Origin: Synechococcus sp. AG-670-B23
Lineage (GTDB): Bacteria > Cyanobacteriota > Cyanobacteriia > PCC-6307 > Cyanobiaceae
Reading direction: 5' to 3'
Assembly (NCBI GenBank): GCA_003209165.1
Contig: QCSL01000013.1
Location: 1 to 48,613 of the forward strand
Length of the DNA stretch: 48,613 nt
The stretch's first letter is position 1. Every line of letters starts with the position of its first letter. Both the position numbers and the translations under genes were made by a program. Below the pieces are notes generated by a model. That model was not told where the DNA came from. It ran no database searches and saw only the letters and a program-made list of their open reading frames with translations. This document shows positions 1 through 8,741 of the stretch, piece after piece.

Positions 1-227
1 TTGTTGATCCGAAGAGGACGGCCCATCAATTCCGCACCCTGCAGTCCTTCAATCGCTGCCTCTTCGGTGGACTCATCAGCCATCTCAATGAAGGCAAAAC
101 CACGCTTGCGGCCTGTATCCCGCTCAAGGGGCAGCGCACAGTTGATCACTTCACCGAACTGGGCAAACAGTTCAATCACATCTTCCTGCTCTGCGCGGAA
201 GGGAAGGTTGCCGACAAAAATGCTCAC
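1..227 (-). CDS. RNA-binding protein with RRM domain (3' part outside window)
   Basis: The reverse strand encodes the first 75 residues of an RNA recognition motif protein and runs off the left edge. RNP2 reads IFVGNL at residues 3-8 and RNP1 reads KRGFAFIEM at about 44-52, in correct order and spacing for one RRM. It resembles the short Rbp family of cyanobacteria: one RRM, often a glycine-rich tail, single-stranded RNA binding, often cold-responsive. The start is GTG at 227; no in-frame ATG precedes it before the RRM begins. The 126-base gap to argH should hold its promoter and leader; a small ACCC/GGGT inverted repeat (about 334-347) lies there but no convincing promoter could be assigned. 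The RRM is certain; the tail and target RNAs cannot be judged. Confidence 0.9.
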   Translation of the reverse strand, partial: MSIFVGNLPFRAEQEDVIELFAQFGEVINCALPLERDTGRKRGFAFIEMADESTEEAAIEGLQGAELMGRPLRIN

Positions 228-353
228 GTTTTGCGTGGACCGGGTACGAAACAGTGGACCGATGAGGCCTTGAACATTGCCTTCGGGCCATGACTCCGGA
301 ACGAAGTGACATACCTCTGGCTTTTTAAGCGTAGACCCGTTTATGGGTGTAAG

Positions 354-1784
354 TCATCCCACCGGTTGAGTTCCGTTGAAACGCTGTAACCAGCTCTGAA
401 GCTGTTCATCAACTCGCTCAAATCCCGTTCCACCTTCACTGCGACGGGCGGCCACTACGGCTCGGGGAGCAAGGGTGTCATGCAGATCCGTCTCAAAGGC
501 CGGATGGAGTTCCTGCCAAGCAGCCAAATCAAGATCCCTCAACAGACAACCCTGTTCGAGACAACGTCGGACGACAGCGCCGACCAATTGATAAGCCTCG
601 CGAAATGGAACACCGCGAGACACCAGATAGTCGGCTACATCAGTTGCATTGGAGAAATCCTGCTCCACCGCTTCATTGAGGCGCTCCACTCTGAAATCAA
701 GGCCTTCCTCAAACAAAATCGCCATCGCCTCAACACAATCACGTGTTGTGCGGAAGGCATCAAACAGCGCCTCCTTGTCTTCCTGAAAATCCTTGTTGTA
801 GGCCAGAGGAAGACCCTTGATCATGGTCAGCAAGCCCTGGAGATGTCCGAAGACCCGTCCGGTCTTTCCCCGAACCAACTCGGGCACATCAGGATTCTTT
901 TTTTGAGGCATCAGGCTGCTGCCTGTAGCACAGCGATCGCTGAGCCGCACGAAGCCAAATTCCTCGGACGCCCAAACGATCACCTCTTCCGCCAGACGGC
1001 TGAGGTGCACCATGACCAAGGAAGCTGCCGCAGAGAATTCAACGCAGAAATCGCGGTCGCTGACCGCATCGAGGCTGTTGGCATAAACCGCTGAAAAGCC
1101 CAGCTCCTTTGCAGTGTGCTGGCGATCAATCGGCACCGGCGTGCCCGCCAGAGCAGCGGCGCCGAGCGGGCAGATGTTCACGCGTTTCCTCACATCCTGA
1201 AGACGCTCGCGGTCCCGCTCCAGCATCTCGACATAGGCGAGGAGGTGATGGGCAAGACAGAGCGGCTGGGCCCGCTGCAGGTGGGTGTACCCGGGAATCA
1301 TGGTGCGGCGATGACGATCAGCCTGGGTCAGCAGTGCGCCCTGCAACCGCAGCAAATCCTGATCCAAGCCATCCAGCCGTCGCCGCAGCCAAAGGCGTAG
1401 GTCTGTCCCAACCTGATCGTTGCGACTGCGTCCGGTGTGCAGCTTCTTGCCCACCGGACCAAGCAAAGCGATTAGTCGACGTTCGACGGCGAAATGAACA
1501 TCCTCATCGGCCAAACCAGGCGTGAAAGTGCCAGACGCAGCCTCGGCGCGAACCATCTCCAGGCCCTCCACCAGCTGCTCAGCTTCCCCCTCGGTGATCA
1601 CTCCCACTCCAGCCAGCATCCGGGCATGGGCGATCGACCCATCGAGATCCTCCTGAAGAAGGGTCAGGTCAAAACCAATGGAAGCGTTGAATTCCTCGAT
1701 GAAGGGATGCAGACCCTGCTCAAAACGATCGCTCCAGGTGCCAGCAGCACCACCGGTCACCCCACCAGCCATCAGTTCTTCCAT
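354..1784 (-). CDS. argH: Argininosuccinate lyase
   Basis: Cytosolic enzyme that cleaves argininosuccinate to arginine and fumarate, the last step of arginine synthesis. The product is 476 residues, normal for the family. Family motifs are TGRSRNDQ (about 117-124), [10 protein letters not shown] (about 165-174) and the fumarase/lyase signature [12 protein letters not shown] (about 288-299) with its catalytic serine loop. The frame extends to 1826, but that would overlap the upstream phosphatase. The ATG at 1784 has GAGG six bases upstream and leaves 16 bases after the phosphatase stop, so it is preferred; ATG 1772 is the alternative. It is the last gene of the leftward DUF502-nusB-ftsY-phosphatase run. 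The preceding enzyme, argG, lies about 32 kb away in the same window. Confidence 0.97.
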   Translation of the reverse strand: MEELMAGGVTGGAAGTWSDRFEQGLHPFIEEFNASIGFDLTLLQEDLDGSIAHARMLAGVGVITEGEAEQLVEGLEMVRAEAASGTFTPGLADEDVHFAVERRLIALLGPVGKKLHTGRSRNDQVGTDLRLWLRRRLDGLDQDLLRLQGALLTQADRHRRTMIPGYTHLQRAQPLCLAHHLLAYVEMLERDRERLQDVRKRVNICPLGAAALAGTPVPIDRQHTAKELGFSAVYANSLDAVSDRDFCVEFSAAASLVMVHLSRLAEEVIVWASEEFGFVRLSDRCATGSSLMPQKKNPDVPELVRGKTGRVFGHLQGLLTMIKGLPLAYNKDFQEDKEALFDAFRTTRDCVEAMAILFEEGLDFRVERLNEAVEQDFSNATDVADYLVSRGVPFREAYQLVGAVVRRCLEQGCLLRDLDLAAWQELHPAFETDLHDTLAPRAVVAARRSEGGTGFERVDEQLQSWLQRFNGTQPVG

Positions 1785-1800
1785 CGATTTCCTCAGCTTG

Positions 1801-3222
1801 TCAGGCGATTGACCGTCCCTGCACACTCGGCAACGTGACCGCCTCAGGAACTTTCAGCACCACGAGGGATGCGTCATCCTCCAGCTGACGATCCGGACCA
1901 ACAAAACGATCCAAGCGTTCAAACAAGCTTTCAAGAATTCCCTGTGCTCCCTGACCACTCCGACAGGCCGTTTCAAGGGCACGAATCAGCCGCGCCTCAT
2001 CGAAGCGATCGCCGGTGATCCCCGGTGCTTCCGTCACACCATCGGTGTAATAGAGCAACACGTCTCCCGGCTCGAGGCGAACCTCGCCAAGAGCGAACTC
2101 AGCCTCAGGTTGGAGGCCGATCAGAAGGCCAGCGGCATCGAGTCGGATGATAACCCGTCGCTCGGCACGCCAGAGCAGGGGCGGGTTATGGGCCGCGTTG
2201 GCATAACGCAACCGCAGCGTGCGCGGATCCAGATCGGAATAAAACAGCGTCACAAACCGGTGCGACTGGGCGAGGTCTTCCTGCGCCAACTGGTTGAGGT
2301 CATGGAGAATCCGATCGGGTGGCAAACCGCTGAGAACCTCAGCGCGCAGCATCCCCCTCAACATCGTCATCAGCAGACCAGCGGGAACACCTTTGCCCAT
2401 TACATCCCCCATCACCAGCGCCCAGCGACCCCGCTCACGGCGTCGGCCGATCAGTTCCGGACGGGTGGGAATGAAGTCGTAGTAATCACCCCCCACCTGG
2501 AAAGCAGGCCGGCAGCGCGCGGCCAGGTCGACGCCCTCGATCACAGGGCAACGATCTGGCAACAACTGGGCCTGAATCTCTGCACCAATGCTGAGCTGTC
2601 GATCCACCCGCTCATGGCGGCGGGCGTCCTGCAGCATCTGATCATTTTCGATCGCAACACCAGCAAGATCCGCCACCAACTGGACGTACCGACGGTGCAC
2701 CTCGGTCCAGACCAACGACCCTTGGCGGGCATAAACGAAGAGGCGGCCCCGCGTCCGACCACGGGCCGTCACAGACGTGGCAAACAAAGCCGCTTTGGGA
2801 AGGCAACGTTGAACCAGACGGTCAAGCGCCAACAGTTGCTGATCGTCGCTGCCGAAACCCACAAGAGACCCGGGTTCAAAGGCAGCTAGACGTCGCAGAA
2901 GATCCTGGGACATCTCAGCCGGACTCCCGTGCAGCTGATCACGCCAGAGGCGACCATCCGACTGAAATGGAACGAGTAAGGCGCCCTCGACTCCCACCAG
3001 CCGCGAGGCCACGACAGGCACAAGCTCAAGAAAGCGTTGGAGGTTGGTGAAGCTGCGGAGGGCAAACCCCAAAGAGACCAAAAGATCCTGGTTGCGGCGC
3101 TGTTCGCTGCTGAGGCTGTCGAACAGCTGACGCAACGAAGCCATCGCCTCTGGAGAGGGGTTCCCGGTCCGCTGCTGAGGGCTGGGATGACGTCCGGGCG
3201 GCTTACTGCTCAACCTCGCCAC
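1801..3222 (-). CDS. GAF / SpoIIE-type PP2C serine phosphatase (RsbU-like)
   Basis: Predicted regulatory serine/threonine phosphatase of up to 473 residues. Residues about 45-195 look like a GAF sensor domain. Residues about 225-460 form the SpoIIE/RsbU PP2C domain, with metal-binding motifs GGDYYD (244-249), MGDVMGKG (271-278), YTDGVTEA (392-399) and EDDASLVVL (448-456) all intact. Family members dephosphorylate anti-sigma-factor antagonists in partner-switching systems; no sigma factor, anti-sigma kinase or STAS protein is encoded nearby, so the partner is unknown. No membrane segment or signal peptide is seen. The start is uncertain: the methionine at residue 27 (about 3144) would remove a basic, proline-rich, low-complexity leader. 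It sits between ftsY (27-base gap) and argH (16-base gap), probably co-transcribed. Confidence 0.9.
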   Translation of the reverse strand: MARLSSKPPGRHPSPQQRTGNPSPEAMASLRQLFDSLSSEQRRNQDLLVSLGFALRSFTNLQRFLELVPVVASRLVGVEGALLVPFQSDGRLWRDQLHGSPAEMSQDLLRRLAAFEPGSLVGFGSDDQQLLALDRLVQRCLPKAALFATSVTARGRTRGRLFVYARQGSLVWTEVHRRYVQLVADLAGVAIENDQMLQDARRHERVDRQLSIGAEIQAQLLPDRCPVIEGVDLAARCRPAFQVGGDYYDFIPTRPELIGRRRERGRWALVMGDVMGKGVPAGLLMTMLRGMLRAEVLSGLPPDRILHDLNQLAQEDLAQSHRFVTLFYSDLDPRTLRLRYANAAHNPPLLWRAERRVIIRLDAAGLLIGLQPEAEFALGEVRLEPGDVLLYYTDGVTEAPGITGDRFDEARLIRALETACRSGQGAQGILESLFERLDRFVGPDRQLEDDASLVVLKVPEAVTLPSVQGRSIA

Positions 3223-3249
3223 CGCCAGGATACGAAACCTAGCAACGCT

Positions 3250-4722
3250 TCAGCGTCCAGCCAGCAGAGCCTCCACGAATTCAAAACTGTTGAAGGGGCG
3301 CAGATCACGGATTCCTTCACCAGCGCCGATGAAACGAATCGGCAATCCGGCCTCGGACGACACCGCTAGGGCAACGCCACCTCGGGCTGTGCCATCGAGT
3401 TTGGTGATCACAACACCGGTCAGGCCGGCCGCCTGGGCAAAAGCCATGGCCTGGCGAAGACCGTTCTGACCCTGGCTTGCATCGAGAACCAGCAGGGATT
3501 CGACCTTCGCCTCTGGGGCCAAACGGTCAATGATCTTCCTGACCTTTTGGAGTTCTTCCATCAGGTTGTGTTTGGTCTGCAACCGTCCAGCGGTATCCAC
3601 CAACAGCAGATCAGAACCCCGCGAGCGGGCAGCGCCAATGGCGTCAAACACAACGGCAGCGGGGTCGGCATTGCTGCTGGGGTTCGACACGACAGCAACA
3701 TCACTGCGCTCTCCCCAGACCTCAACCTGCTGAACAGCTGCAGCCCGAAAGGTGTCCGCGGCGGCTATCAGAGCCGAGTAGCCGCTGCGAACAGCCAAGT
3801 TGGCGAGTTTTCCCAGGGTGGTTGTCTTACCAACGCCATTCACCCCCACCATCAACCAAATATTGAGGCGATCCCGTTCCGGCGCCAGAAGAGGAACACC
3901 ACTGGCCTGGATCGGCGCATCCAACAAGCCACGCAGCTGTTCCTTGAGGAAGCGAATCCCTTCCGCAGGATCGACCACCTCCTCATTCATACGCTGGCGC
4001 AAAGCATCCAGCACCTGATCGGTGGCCTGCACACCAGCATCAGCCCTCAACAACAAGGTTTCAAGATCGTCGAGAACCTCTGGCGTCAGGGGGTCGTCAC
4101 CGAGATTCTCGAGAAGGCTGGTGACAAACCCCTGACGGGTCTTTTCAAGTCCACGTCGCAGCCGGGCCAACCAATCGATTTCCTCGAGGGAGACCTGATC
4201 GACGCGACGGCCCTGGGCCGCAAGCACCTCTGCAGACCAGGTGAAATCCTGATCAAAGTCACCCAGCTGCGGCTCTTCTGAGTCGACTGCTGGCGCAGGA
4301 GTGGGAGCCGGCGTGGGTGCAGGGAGAGCCTCAAGAGCCCTGTTATCCAGATCCTGCTGACGCTGCTGACGCTGAGCGGCGGCCTGCTCCAGCAACGAAA
4401 GTCCAGGGGCTGGTGTTGGGGACGGCGTCGATAAAGGTTCTGGCGTTGATGCCGGCGTTGGTTCGGGACTGGGCGAAGGGGTGGGCTCCGGGGCAGCTGG
4501 AGTGGAATCGGTCGCCGCCTTTTGCTGGGCCTTTAAGCGGGCATAGGCCTCACGGGCCCAAGCCAGAGCCTCGTCTTCTTCCTCACTTACTGCAGGAGCT
4601 GGAGAGGGCTCCGGCGCTGCTGAGACGGGAGCATTAGTCACTTCCGGGGTCGGCGGAGGTGTGGGCGTCGGCTCAGGCTTCGGAGACTCTTCAGCCTGTC
4701 GTTCGAACCAGTTGAACACCAT
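3250..4722 (-). CDS. ftsY: Signal recognition particle receptor FtsY
   Basis: SRP receptor GTPase that docks ribosome-SRP complexes at the membrane for co-translational insertion. The NG domain occupies about 185-490, with the P-loop GVNGVGKTTT (293-302), DTFRAAA (323-329), DTAGR (376-380) and TKLDGTARGG (440-449). Residues 1-150 form a long acidic, proline-rich leader with repeated P-T-P/P-E-P tracts, here in place of the acidic A domain of E. coli FtsY and probably disordered. The start overlaps the nusB stop by one base (TGATG), which indicates translational coupling. The family call is secure; the leader's function is unknown. Confidence 0.97.
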   Translation of the reverse strand: MVFNWFERQAEESPKPEPTPTPPPTPEVTNAPVSAAPEPSPAPAVSEEEDEALAWAREAYARLKAQQKAATDSTPAAPEPTPSPSPEPTPASTPEPLSTPSPTPAPGLSLLEQAAAQRQQRQQDLDNRALEALPAPTPAPTPAPAVDSEEPQLGDFDQDFTWSAEVLAAQGRRVDQVSLEEIDWLARLRRGLEKTRQGFVTSLLENLGDDPLTPEVLDDLETLLLRADAGVQATDQVLDALRQRMNEEVVDPAEGIRFLKEQLRGLLDAPIQASGVPLLAPERDRLNIWLMVGVNGVGKTTTLGKLANLAVRSGYSALIAAADTFRAAAVQQVEVWGERSDVAVVSNPSSNADPAAVVFDAIGAARSRGSDLLLVDTAGRLQTKHNLMEELQKVRKIIDRLAPEAKVESLLVLDASQGQNGLRQAMAFAQAAGLTGVVITKLDGTARGGVALAVSSEAGLPIRFIGAGEGIRDLRPFNSFEFVEALLAGR

Positions 4723-5357
4723 CAGGGTGATGCTTTGGATTGAGCGTCATGGAAGCGACGCAACACGCCATTGATCATCCGGCGACCCTGCCCATCGCTG
4801 TAACGGTTGGCCAGTTCAACCGCCTCGTTGAATGCCACCGGGGCTGGAGTGCGCAGACTTTCTAGATCAACAACAGCCAACCGGAGGATGTCACGATCAA
4901 TCCGCGGAAGTCGCGTCAGTCTCCAACCCTCCATCGCCTGATCCAGCCGTTTGTCAATGCCCTCGCGCTGGGTGAGCACCCTCTGAACCCGCTCCAAGGC
5001 ACCGCGGCGAATCTGCTCCTGATCGCCAAGTAACAACAGCCGAGGTAACTCAAGACAGGCGGACAACCCATTCAGCACCAGTTCAGCGGAACTCAAAGAC
5101 GCCCGGAGATGGGTGCGGACGGTGTCATGGGTTTCGGTTTCGCCCTGCTGCAACTCGCTGTCCAGCAGGGACTGCTGCGCCTGATCGAGCTCTGCAGCAC
5201 TGGCATCAAGCGACTCACGCCAGTGCTGGGTAAGGGTGTCGAGGGCCTGGTCCAGGATCGAATCAAGGGCCAGATCAGCGACTGAGGCTGACTTCTGCTC
5301 CGGCACCTGTCCAAGCACCAGCAAGGCCAGCTCGCGTGTAAGAGATCGTGTCGCCAT
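4722..5357 (-). CDS. nusB: Transcription antitermination protein NusB
   Basis: RNA-binding antitermination factor that, with NusE/S10, acts at boxA in rRNA operons. The product is 211 residues. The C-terminal half (about 110-205) carries the NusB fold, including LPRIDRDILRLAVVDLE and the family ending PVAFNEAVELANRY followed by a GR..NGVL segment. Cyanobacterial NusB is longer than the roughly 140-residue E. coli protein because of an extended helical N-terminal region, seen here as residues 1-105. Its start is three bases after the DUF502 gene stop, and its TGA overlaps the ftsY ATG, so the three genes are tightly packed in one leftward operon. Confidence 0.95.
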   Translation of the reverse strand: MATRSLTRELALLVLGQVPEQKSASVADLALDSILDQALDTLTQHWRESLDASAAELDQAQQSLLDSELQQGETETHDTVRTHLRASLSSAELVLNGLSACLELPRLLLLGDQEQIRRGALERVQRVLTQREGIDKRLDQAMEGWRLTRLPRIDRDILRLAVVDLESLRTPAPVAFNEAVELANRYSDGQGRRMINGVLRRFHDAQSKASP

Positions 5358-5360
5358 GAC

Positions 5361-6095
5361 TCAGCTGGAAGGAGATGCAGAAGCCCGTAGCTGGGCCATC
5401 AGGCTGGAAAAACTTCGATTTACAGGAGCTTCACGATCGTCAGGGTTGACGATGCCGGCCGAAATGATCGTTCTGAAGGCTTCTTCAACACTGATGTCAA
5501 GCTCTCGGACGGACCCCGCAGGAACAAGGGTGTACCAACCGGTGGTGGGATTCGGAGCGGTTGGAATGAACACACTCAACAGGGGATCCTTCAGATCAGA
5601 TTGAAGTGAAGGACCAACCTCTCCGGTCACGAAACCAACGCTGAACAATCCCTCTCGGGGGTATTCAACGAGAACAACACGACGGAACCGCGTGGAGTTG
5701 TCGCGGAAGAAGGTCTCAAGCAGTTGCTTCAAGGTCTTGTAGACCGATCCTGCCAGGGGGATCCGGCTCAAGGTGCCTTCACCGAACTCCAACAGCCAGC
5801 GACCCACAATGTTCCGGGCCATCAAGCCGATCAGAAGGATGCCCATCAGGGGCACTGTGAGACCGAGAGCCAGATTGATCAAATCCTGAAGCAGTGGATT
5901 CAGGGTGATGAACGGATTGAACTGCTTCGGAATCGAGGTCAGGAACGCCAGAACAAATCGACTGACGATCGTTGACAGCCAAATGGTGGTCGCCAGTGGA
6001 ATCACCACCAGCAACCCTGCGATCAGGTCGTTCTTTAGATCCTGCCGAAGCCTTGCAGACAGCGGCAGATCAGGTCTGGGATTGGACTGGACCAA
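5361..6095 (-). CDS. DUF502 family membrane protein
   Basis: Conserved bacterial and plant-plastid membrane protein of unknown function, 244 residues. Two hydrophobic segments are visible (about 25-52 and 75-97). They are followed by the conserved soluble part with GRWLLEFGEGTLSRIPLAGSVY (about 97-118) and PTAPNPTTGWYTLVPAG near the C-terminus, which are typical of DUF502. The plant homologue LCV/COV has been linked to vascular patterning, but no biochemical role is established. The start used is TTG at 6095; no ATG is available before the first membrane segment. It leads the nusB-ftsY operon with a three-base gap. Confidence 0.88.
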   Translation of the reverse strand: MVQSNPRPDLPLSARLRQDLKNDLIAGLLVVIPLATTIWLSTIVSRFVLAFLTSIPKQFNPFITLNPLLQDLINLALGLTVPLMGILLIGLMARNIVGRWLLEFGEGTLSRIPLAGSVYKTLKQLLETFFRDNSTRFRRVVLVEYPREGLFSVGFVTGEVGPSLQSDLKDPLLSVFIPTAPNPTTGWYTLVPAGSVRELDISVEEAFRTIISAGIVNPDDREAPVNRSFSSLMAQLRASASPSS

Positions 6096-6118
6096 GGAGC
6101 TACTGCGCCCAGCTTTGG

Positions 6119-6139
6119 GTTAGGTCTGACCAACCTAAC
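6119..6139. repeat. Perfect 7-bp inverted repeat between two leftward genes
   Basis: GTTAGGT (6119-6125) and ACCTAAC (6133-6139) are exact reverse complements separated by CTGACCA. The element lies between the stop of the HpsJ-like gene (6146) and the start of the DUF502 gene (6095). There is no T-tract on either side, so it is not a standard intrinsic terminator. It could be an operator or an RNA hairpin in the DUF502 leader. Confidence 0.5.
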
Positions 6140-6145
6140 TAGCGG

Positions 6146-6793
6146 TCAGAGCACTGCCGTAAACGCGAGCAGCACAAACGCAACAGCAAGAACCACAGCC
6201 GTGATGGTTCCACCGATGAATCGCTGCTGGGATTCACGGGCCTGGCCAGCCTCAACTGTCTTGAGTTGCGCCTCCATCTGGGCGATCTGATCGTCCACCA
6301 TCTTTTCTGCCGCCCGAAGCTTGTCTTCATCAGTGGCATCGGCAGCAAGTTGACCGGCCTGGGCCAGCTGCTCGCCCAAGCTCGTGACCTGCGCTGCATC
6401 AGCGCGGAAGGCTCGAGCGTCTTTGAGAGCTTCGCGACCCTGTTCAAGATTGCGCTGGCGGGCTAGGTCACCCGCACCCCCATCGAGGGACATCGGCACG
6501 GCAACAACCATGCCAAGGGCCAACAGTCCTGAAAGTACGGCGATCAGCAACCGCAGAGGACTGCGCTGCTGCTGAGGGTGATCCAGCCGTGACCCAATGA
6601 GGCAAATCAACAACCCGGCAAAACCAAGGGGAGCCAAAGCAACCAGCGGACCGGTGACCTGCGGGCGAGGAGCCCCGACACTCCAGTCGACACCAACAAG
6701 AACAGCCAGCATCTGCAGGACGAGGATCAGGACGAGGGTCAAGCCGAGCCACCGCAGCAAAGGTGCAAGGCGTCCTGTCTCAGTGCCGGTCAC
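6146..6793 (-). CDS. HpsJ-like membrane protein with central coiled coil
   Basis: Predicted inner-membrane protein of 215 residues. Hydrophobic segments are visible at about 13-34, 47-65, 80-101 and 190-213. Residues about 108-185 form a charged, alanine/glutamine-rich helical stretch, likely a coiled coil, between the third and fourth segments. This layout resembles the small HpsJ-like family of cyanobacteria, named after hormogonium polysaccharide genes; that assignment is from memory of the family and is tentative. The start is GTG at 6793. It is divergent from queG, with 36 bases between starts, so their promoters must overlap. No enzymatic motif is visible. Confidence 0.6.
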   Translation of the reverse strand: MTGTETGRLAPLLRWLGLTLVLILVLQMLAVLVGVDWSVGAPRPQVTGPLVALAPLGFAGLLICLIGSRLDHPQQQRSPLRLLIAVLSGLLALGMVVAVPMSLDGGAGDLARQRNLEQGREALKDARAFRADAAQVTSLGEQLAQAGQLAADATDEDKLRAAEKMVDDQIAQMEAQLKTVEAGQARESQQRFIGGTITAVVLAVAFVLLAFTAVL

Positions 6794-6829
6794 AGAGAAG
6801 ATGCTGAAGAGCGCCCAACCTTAAGGTCG

Positions 6830-7795
6830 ATGCAAGGGCATGTCACGGATCAACAAACGCGGTTAAGTCAGGCTTTGAAGCGCCTCGCCGCTGAGGAGGG
6901 ATTCAATCCCGTTGGTATTGCCAGGATCCCAGGAAGTCCACGGCTGCAACTGCGCACCCAAGCCCTGCAGCGCTGGTTGGACCATGGCCATCAGGCCGAC
7001 ATGGCGTGGATGGCGGCCCCCCGACGTCGAGACCCCAGGCTTCTTTTAAACGGAGCCAACAGCATTCTCGCCGTTGGCCTCAACTATTACGTGGACGCCC
7101 AACCATCCCCCGACTCCCTCAAAGTCGCCCGTTACGGCTGGGGGCGGGACTATCACCGGATTGTGGATCAACGGCTGCGAAGGATCGGTCGCTGGCTTTC
7201 AGTACAACGTCCCGACTGCGGCTGGCGCGCATGTGTTGACTCAACACCGCTGCTGGACAAGGCCTGGGCGGAGGAAGCCGGCCTGGGCTGGATCGGCAAG
7301 CACAGCAATCTGATTCACCCCGAACGGGGCTCATGGATGGTGATCGGCCATCTGCTGACTACGGAGCCTTTGGACGCCGACCCACCAGCCCGCAGCCTGT
7401 GTGGACGCTGTACCGCTTGCATCGACGCCTGCCCCACGAATGCAATACGCGAACCTTTTGTGGTGGATGCAAGGCGGTGCCTGGCCTTTCACACGATCGA
7501 AAACCGAGAGCACGCATTGCCGGACAGCATTCGCACCGCCCTTGGACCATGGGTGGCGGGGTGTGACATCTGCCAGGACGTCTGCCCATGGAACCATCGA
7601 ACCTTGCCTCAAAGCAGTGATCCAGAGGTGCAGCCACGACCATGGCTTCTGAATCTGCAAAAACGGGATATCGAGACCTGGGATGACAGCGTCTGGGAAC
7701 AGAACCTGCGGGGATCGGCGTTGCGACGCATCAAACCCTGGATGTGGCGCCGCAACGCCGCTGCAGCACAAACAGATCCCACACCTACGATTTAA
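6830..7795 (+). CDS. queG: Epoxyqueuosine reductase
   Basis: Cobalamin and iron-sulfur dependent enzyme that reduces epoxyqueuosine to queuosine in tRNA, the last step of queuosine synthesis. The product is 321 residues. The two 4Fe-4S motifs are intact: CGRCTACIDACP (about 191-202) and, further on, C217 with C245-x2-C248-x3-C252 (CDICQDVCPW). The substrate-binding region contains ACVDSTP (about 134-140), whose Asp is the expected proton donor, and GLGWIGKHSNLI follows. ATG at 6830 is the start. Its stop and the next gene's GTG start are 19 bases apart. Confidence 0.95.
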   Translation: MQGHVTDQQTRLSQALKRLAAEEGFNPVGIARIPGSPRLQLRTQALQRWLDHGHQADMAWMAAPRRRDPRLLLNGANSILAVGLNYYVDAQPSPDSLKVARYGWGRDYHRIVDQRLRRIGRWLSVQRPDCGWRACVDSTPLLDKAWAEEAGLGWIGKHSNLIHPERGSWMVIGHLLTTEPLDADPPARSLCGRCTACIDACPTNAIREPFVVDARRCLAFHTIENREHALPDSIRTALGPWVAGCDICQDVCPWNHRTLPQSSDPEVQPRPWLLNLQKRDIETWDDSVWEQNLRGSALRRIKPWMWRRNAAAAQTDPTPTI

Positions 7796-7814
7796 TGACT
7801 CCACCCGGGTTCCA

Positions 7815-8696
7815 GTGCTGCGTCGAATTCGCTTTAGTCGAACGCTGGCGGCTGCACTAATCGTTTTTGGAGGTTGGTTCGTTGCCCCGGCAGCCAACGC
7901 GCTGGTCCCCTACGTCTACTTGCCTACCAAAGAAGAACTTAAAGGCTCATCGATCAGCATCGGACGGACCGCTGCACAGTTGCTTCAACTGGGACAAGCG
8001 AAAGATGCGGCGCGACTAGCAGCTCTAGCGGTTCGACTCAACCCGGGTGACGAGAGGTTTTGGTCGATCCTGGCTGAGGCCCAACTCCGCAACAACGATC
8101 TCGAGGATGCAAGCCGGTCTCTGGCCCGCGCCAAAAAGTTGAATCCCGAAAAACCCGGCCTGTGGTTTGCCGAAGCAGCTATCGCACTGCGGGCAGAGCG
8201 ACCAGAAGACGCCGTTCCCTTAATTACCCGCGGACTCCAATTGGATCCGAACAACGCTGCGGCCTATTTCGACCTCGGCAACGCCAGGATTATGCAGGAC
8301 GAACTCCCTCTGGCTCTGGAGTCCTTCGAAAAGGCAACAGCTCTTAAGCCCCAGTTCTGGGAAGCATTGAACAACCAAGCCCTGGTCCTTTATGAAATGG
8401 GTCAACGTCAGAAAGCCGTGCGGCGTTGGCGCCAGGTCTTGAAACTGGAAGCCAACGCGGAACCAATGCTGGCCCTTGCCGCAGCTCTGCATCAACAGGG
8501 TGAGCAGACCGAGGCGATCCAGCTGGCCTCCACAGCGTTGGCCAAGAACCCCAACTACGTCTTGCCCTTGCATCAAGCCGAACAGCTTTGGGGCGTTCGC
8601 ATCCGTGAGGCAACGGCACAATTGCTGAGCGAGCCGGAACTCACGAACAGCGTGGAACGGGCCCAAGCCAACGCAACTTGGAAGAAAAGCCAGTGA
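7815..8696 (+). CDS. TPR-repeat protein with signal peptide
   Basis: Secreted or lumenal tetratricopeptide-repeat protein of 293 residues. With the GTG start at 7815 the N-terminus is an ideal signal peptide: basic RRIRFSR, a hydrophobic core, then APAANA as a likely signal peptidase I site near residue 29. The open frame extends upstream, but that part overlaps queG and would bury the signal sequence. Helical repeats follow with TPR spacing, for example PGDERFWSILAEAQLRNND, PNNAAAYFDLGNARI and PQFWEALNNQALVLYEMGQ. TPRs bind proteins, so it probably scaffolds a complex in the periplasm or thylakoid lumen. The partner is unknown. It sits between queG and the gyrA-like gene. Confidence 0.88.
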   Translation: MLRRIRFSRTLAAALIVFGGWFVAPAANALVPYVYLPTKEELKGSSISIGRTAAQLLQLGQAKDAARLAALAVRLNPGDERFWSILAEAQLRNNDLEDASRSLARAKKLNPEKPGLWFAEAAIALRAERPEDAVPLITRGLQLDPNNAAAYFDLGNARIMQDELPLALESFEKATALKPQFWEALNNQALVLYEMGQRQKAVRRWRQVLKLEANAEPMLALAAALHQQGEQTEAIQLASTALAKNPNYVLPLHQAEQLWGVRIREATAQLLSEPELTNSVERAQANATWKKSQ

Positions 8697-8719
8697 TCAT
8701 CTGTAGGCTGAGCGCCTTC

Positions 8720-8740
8720 CGGTCGGAGAGCGACAGACCG
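8720..8740 (+). promoter_or_regulatory. Hairpin next to the gyrA-like start with an SD-like loop
   Basis: CGGTC (8720-8724) and GACCG (8736-8740) are exact complements. The 11-base loop contains GGAGAG, the only Shine-Dalgarno-like run before the ATG at 8742. Folding would place the GGAGAG in the loop and bring it closer to the start codon. The complementarity is seen directly; a role in translation is inferred. Confidence 0.35.
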
Positions 8741-8741
8741 A

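Noticed and set aside
480-1094. 204-codon rightward frame
   Set aside because: It lies entirely antisense to argH, which has clear family motifs; no domain pattern or start context.
4251-4722. Proline/threonine repeats in FtsY as evidence of a fusion or a separate protein
   Set aside because: The tracts are in frame with the NG domain and replace the variable acidic leader of the family; low complexity is the simpler explanation.
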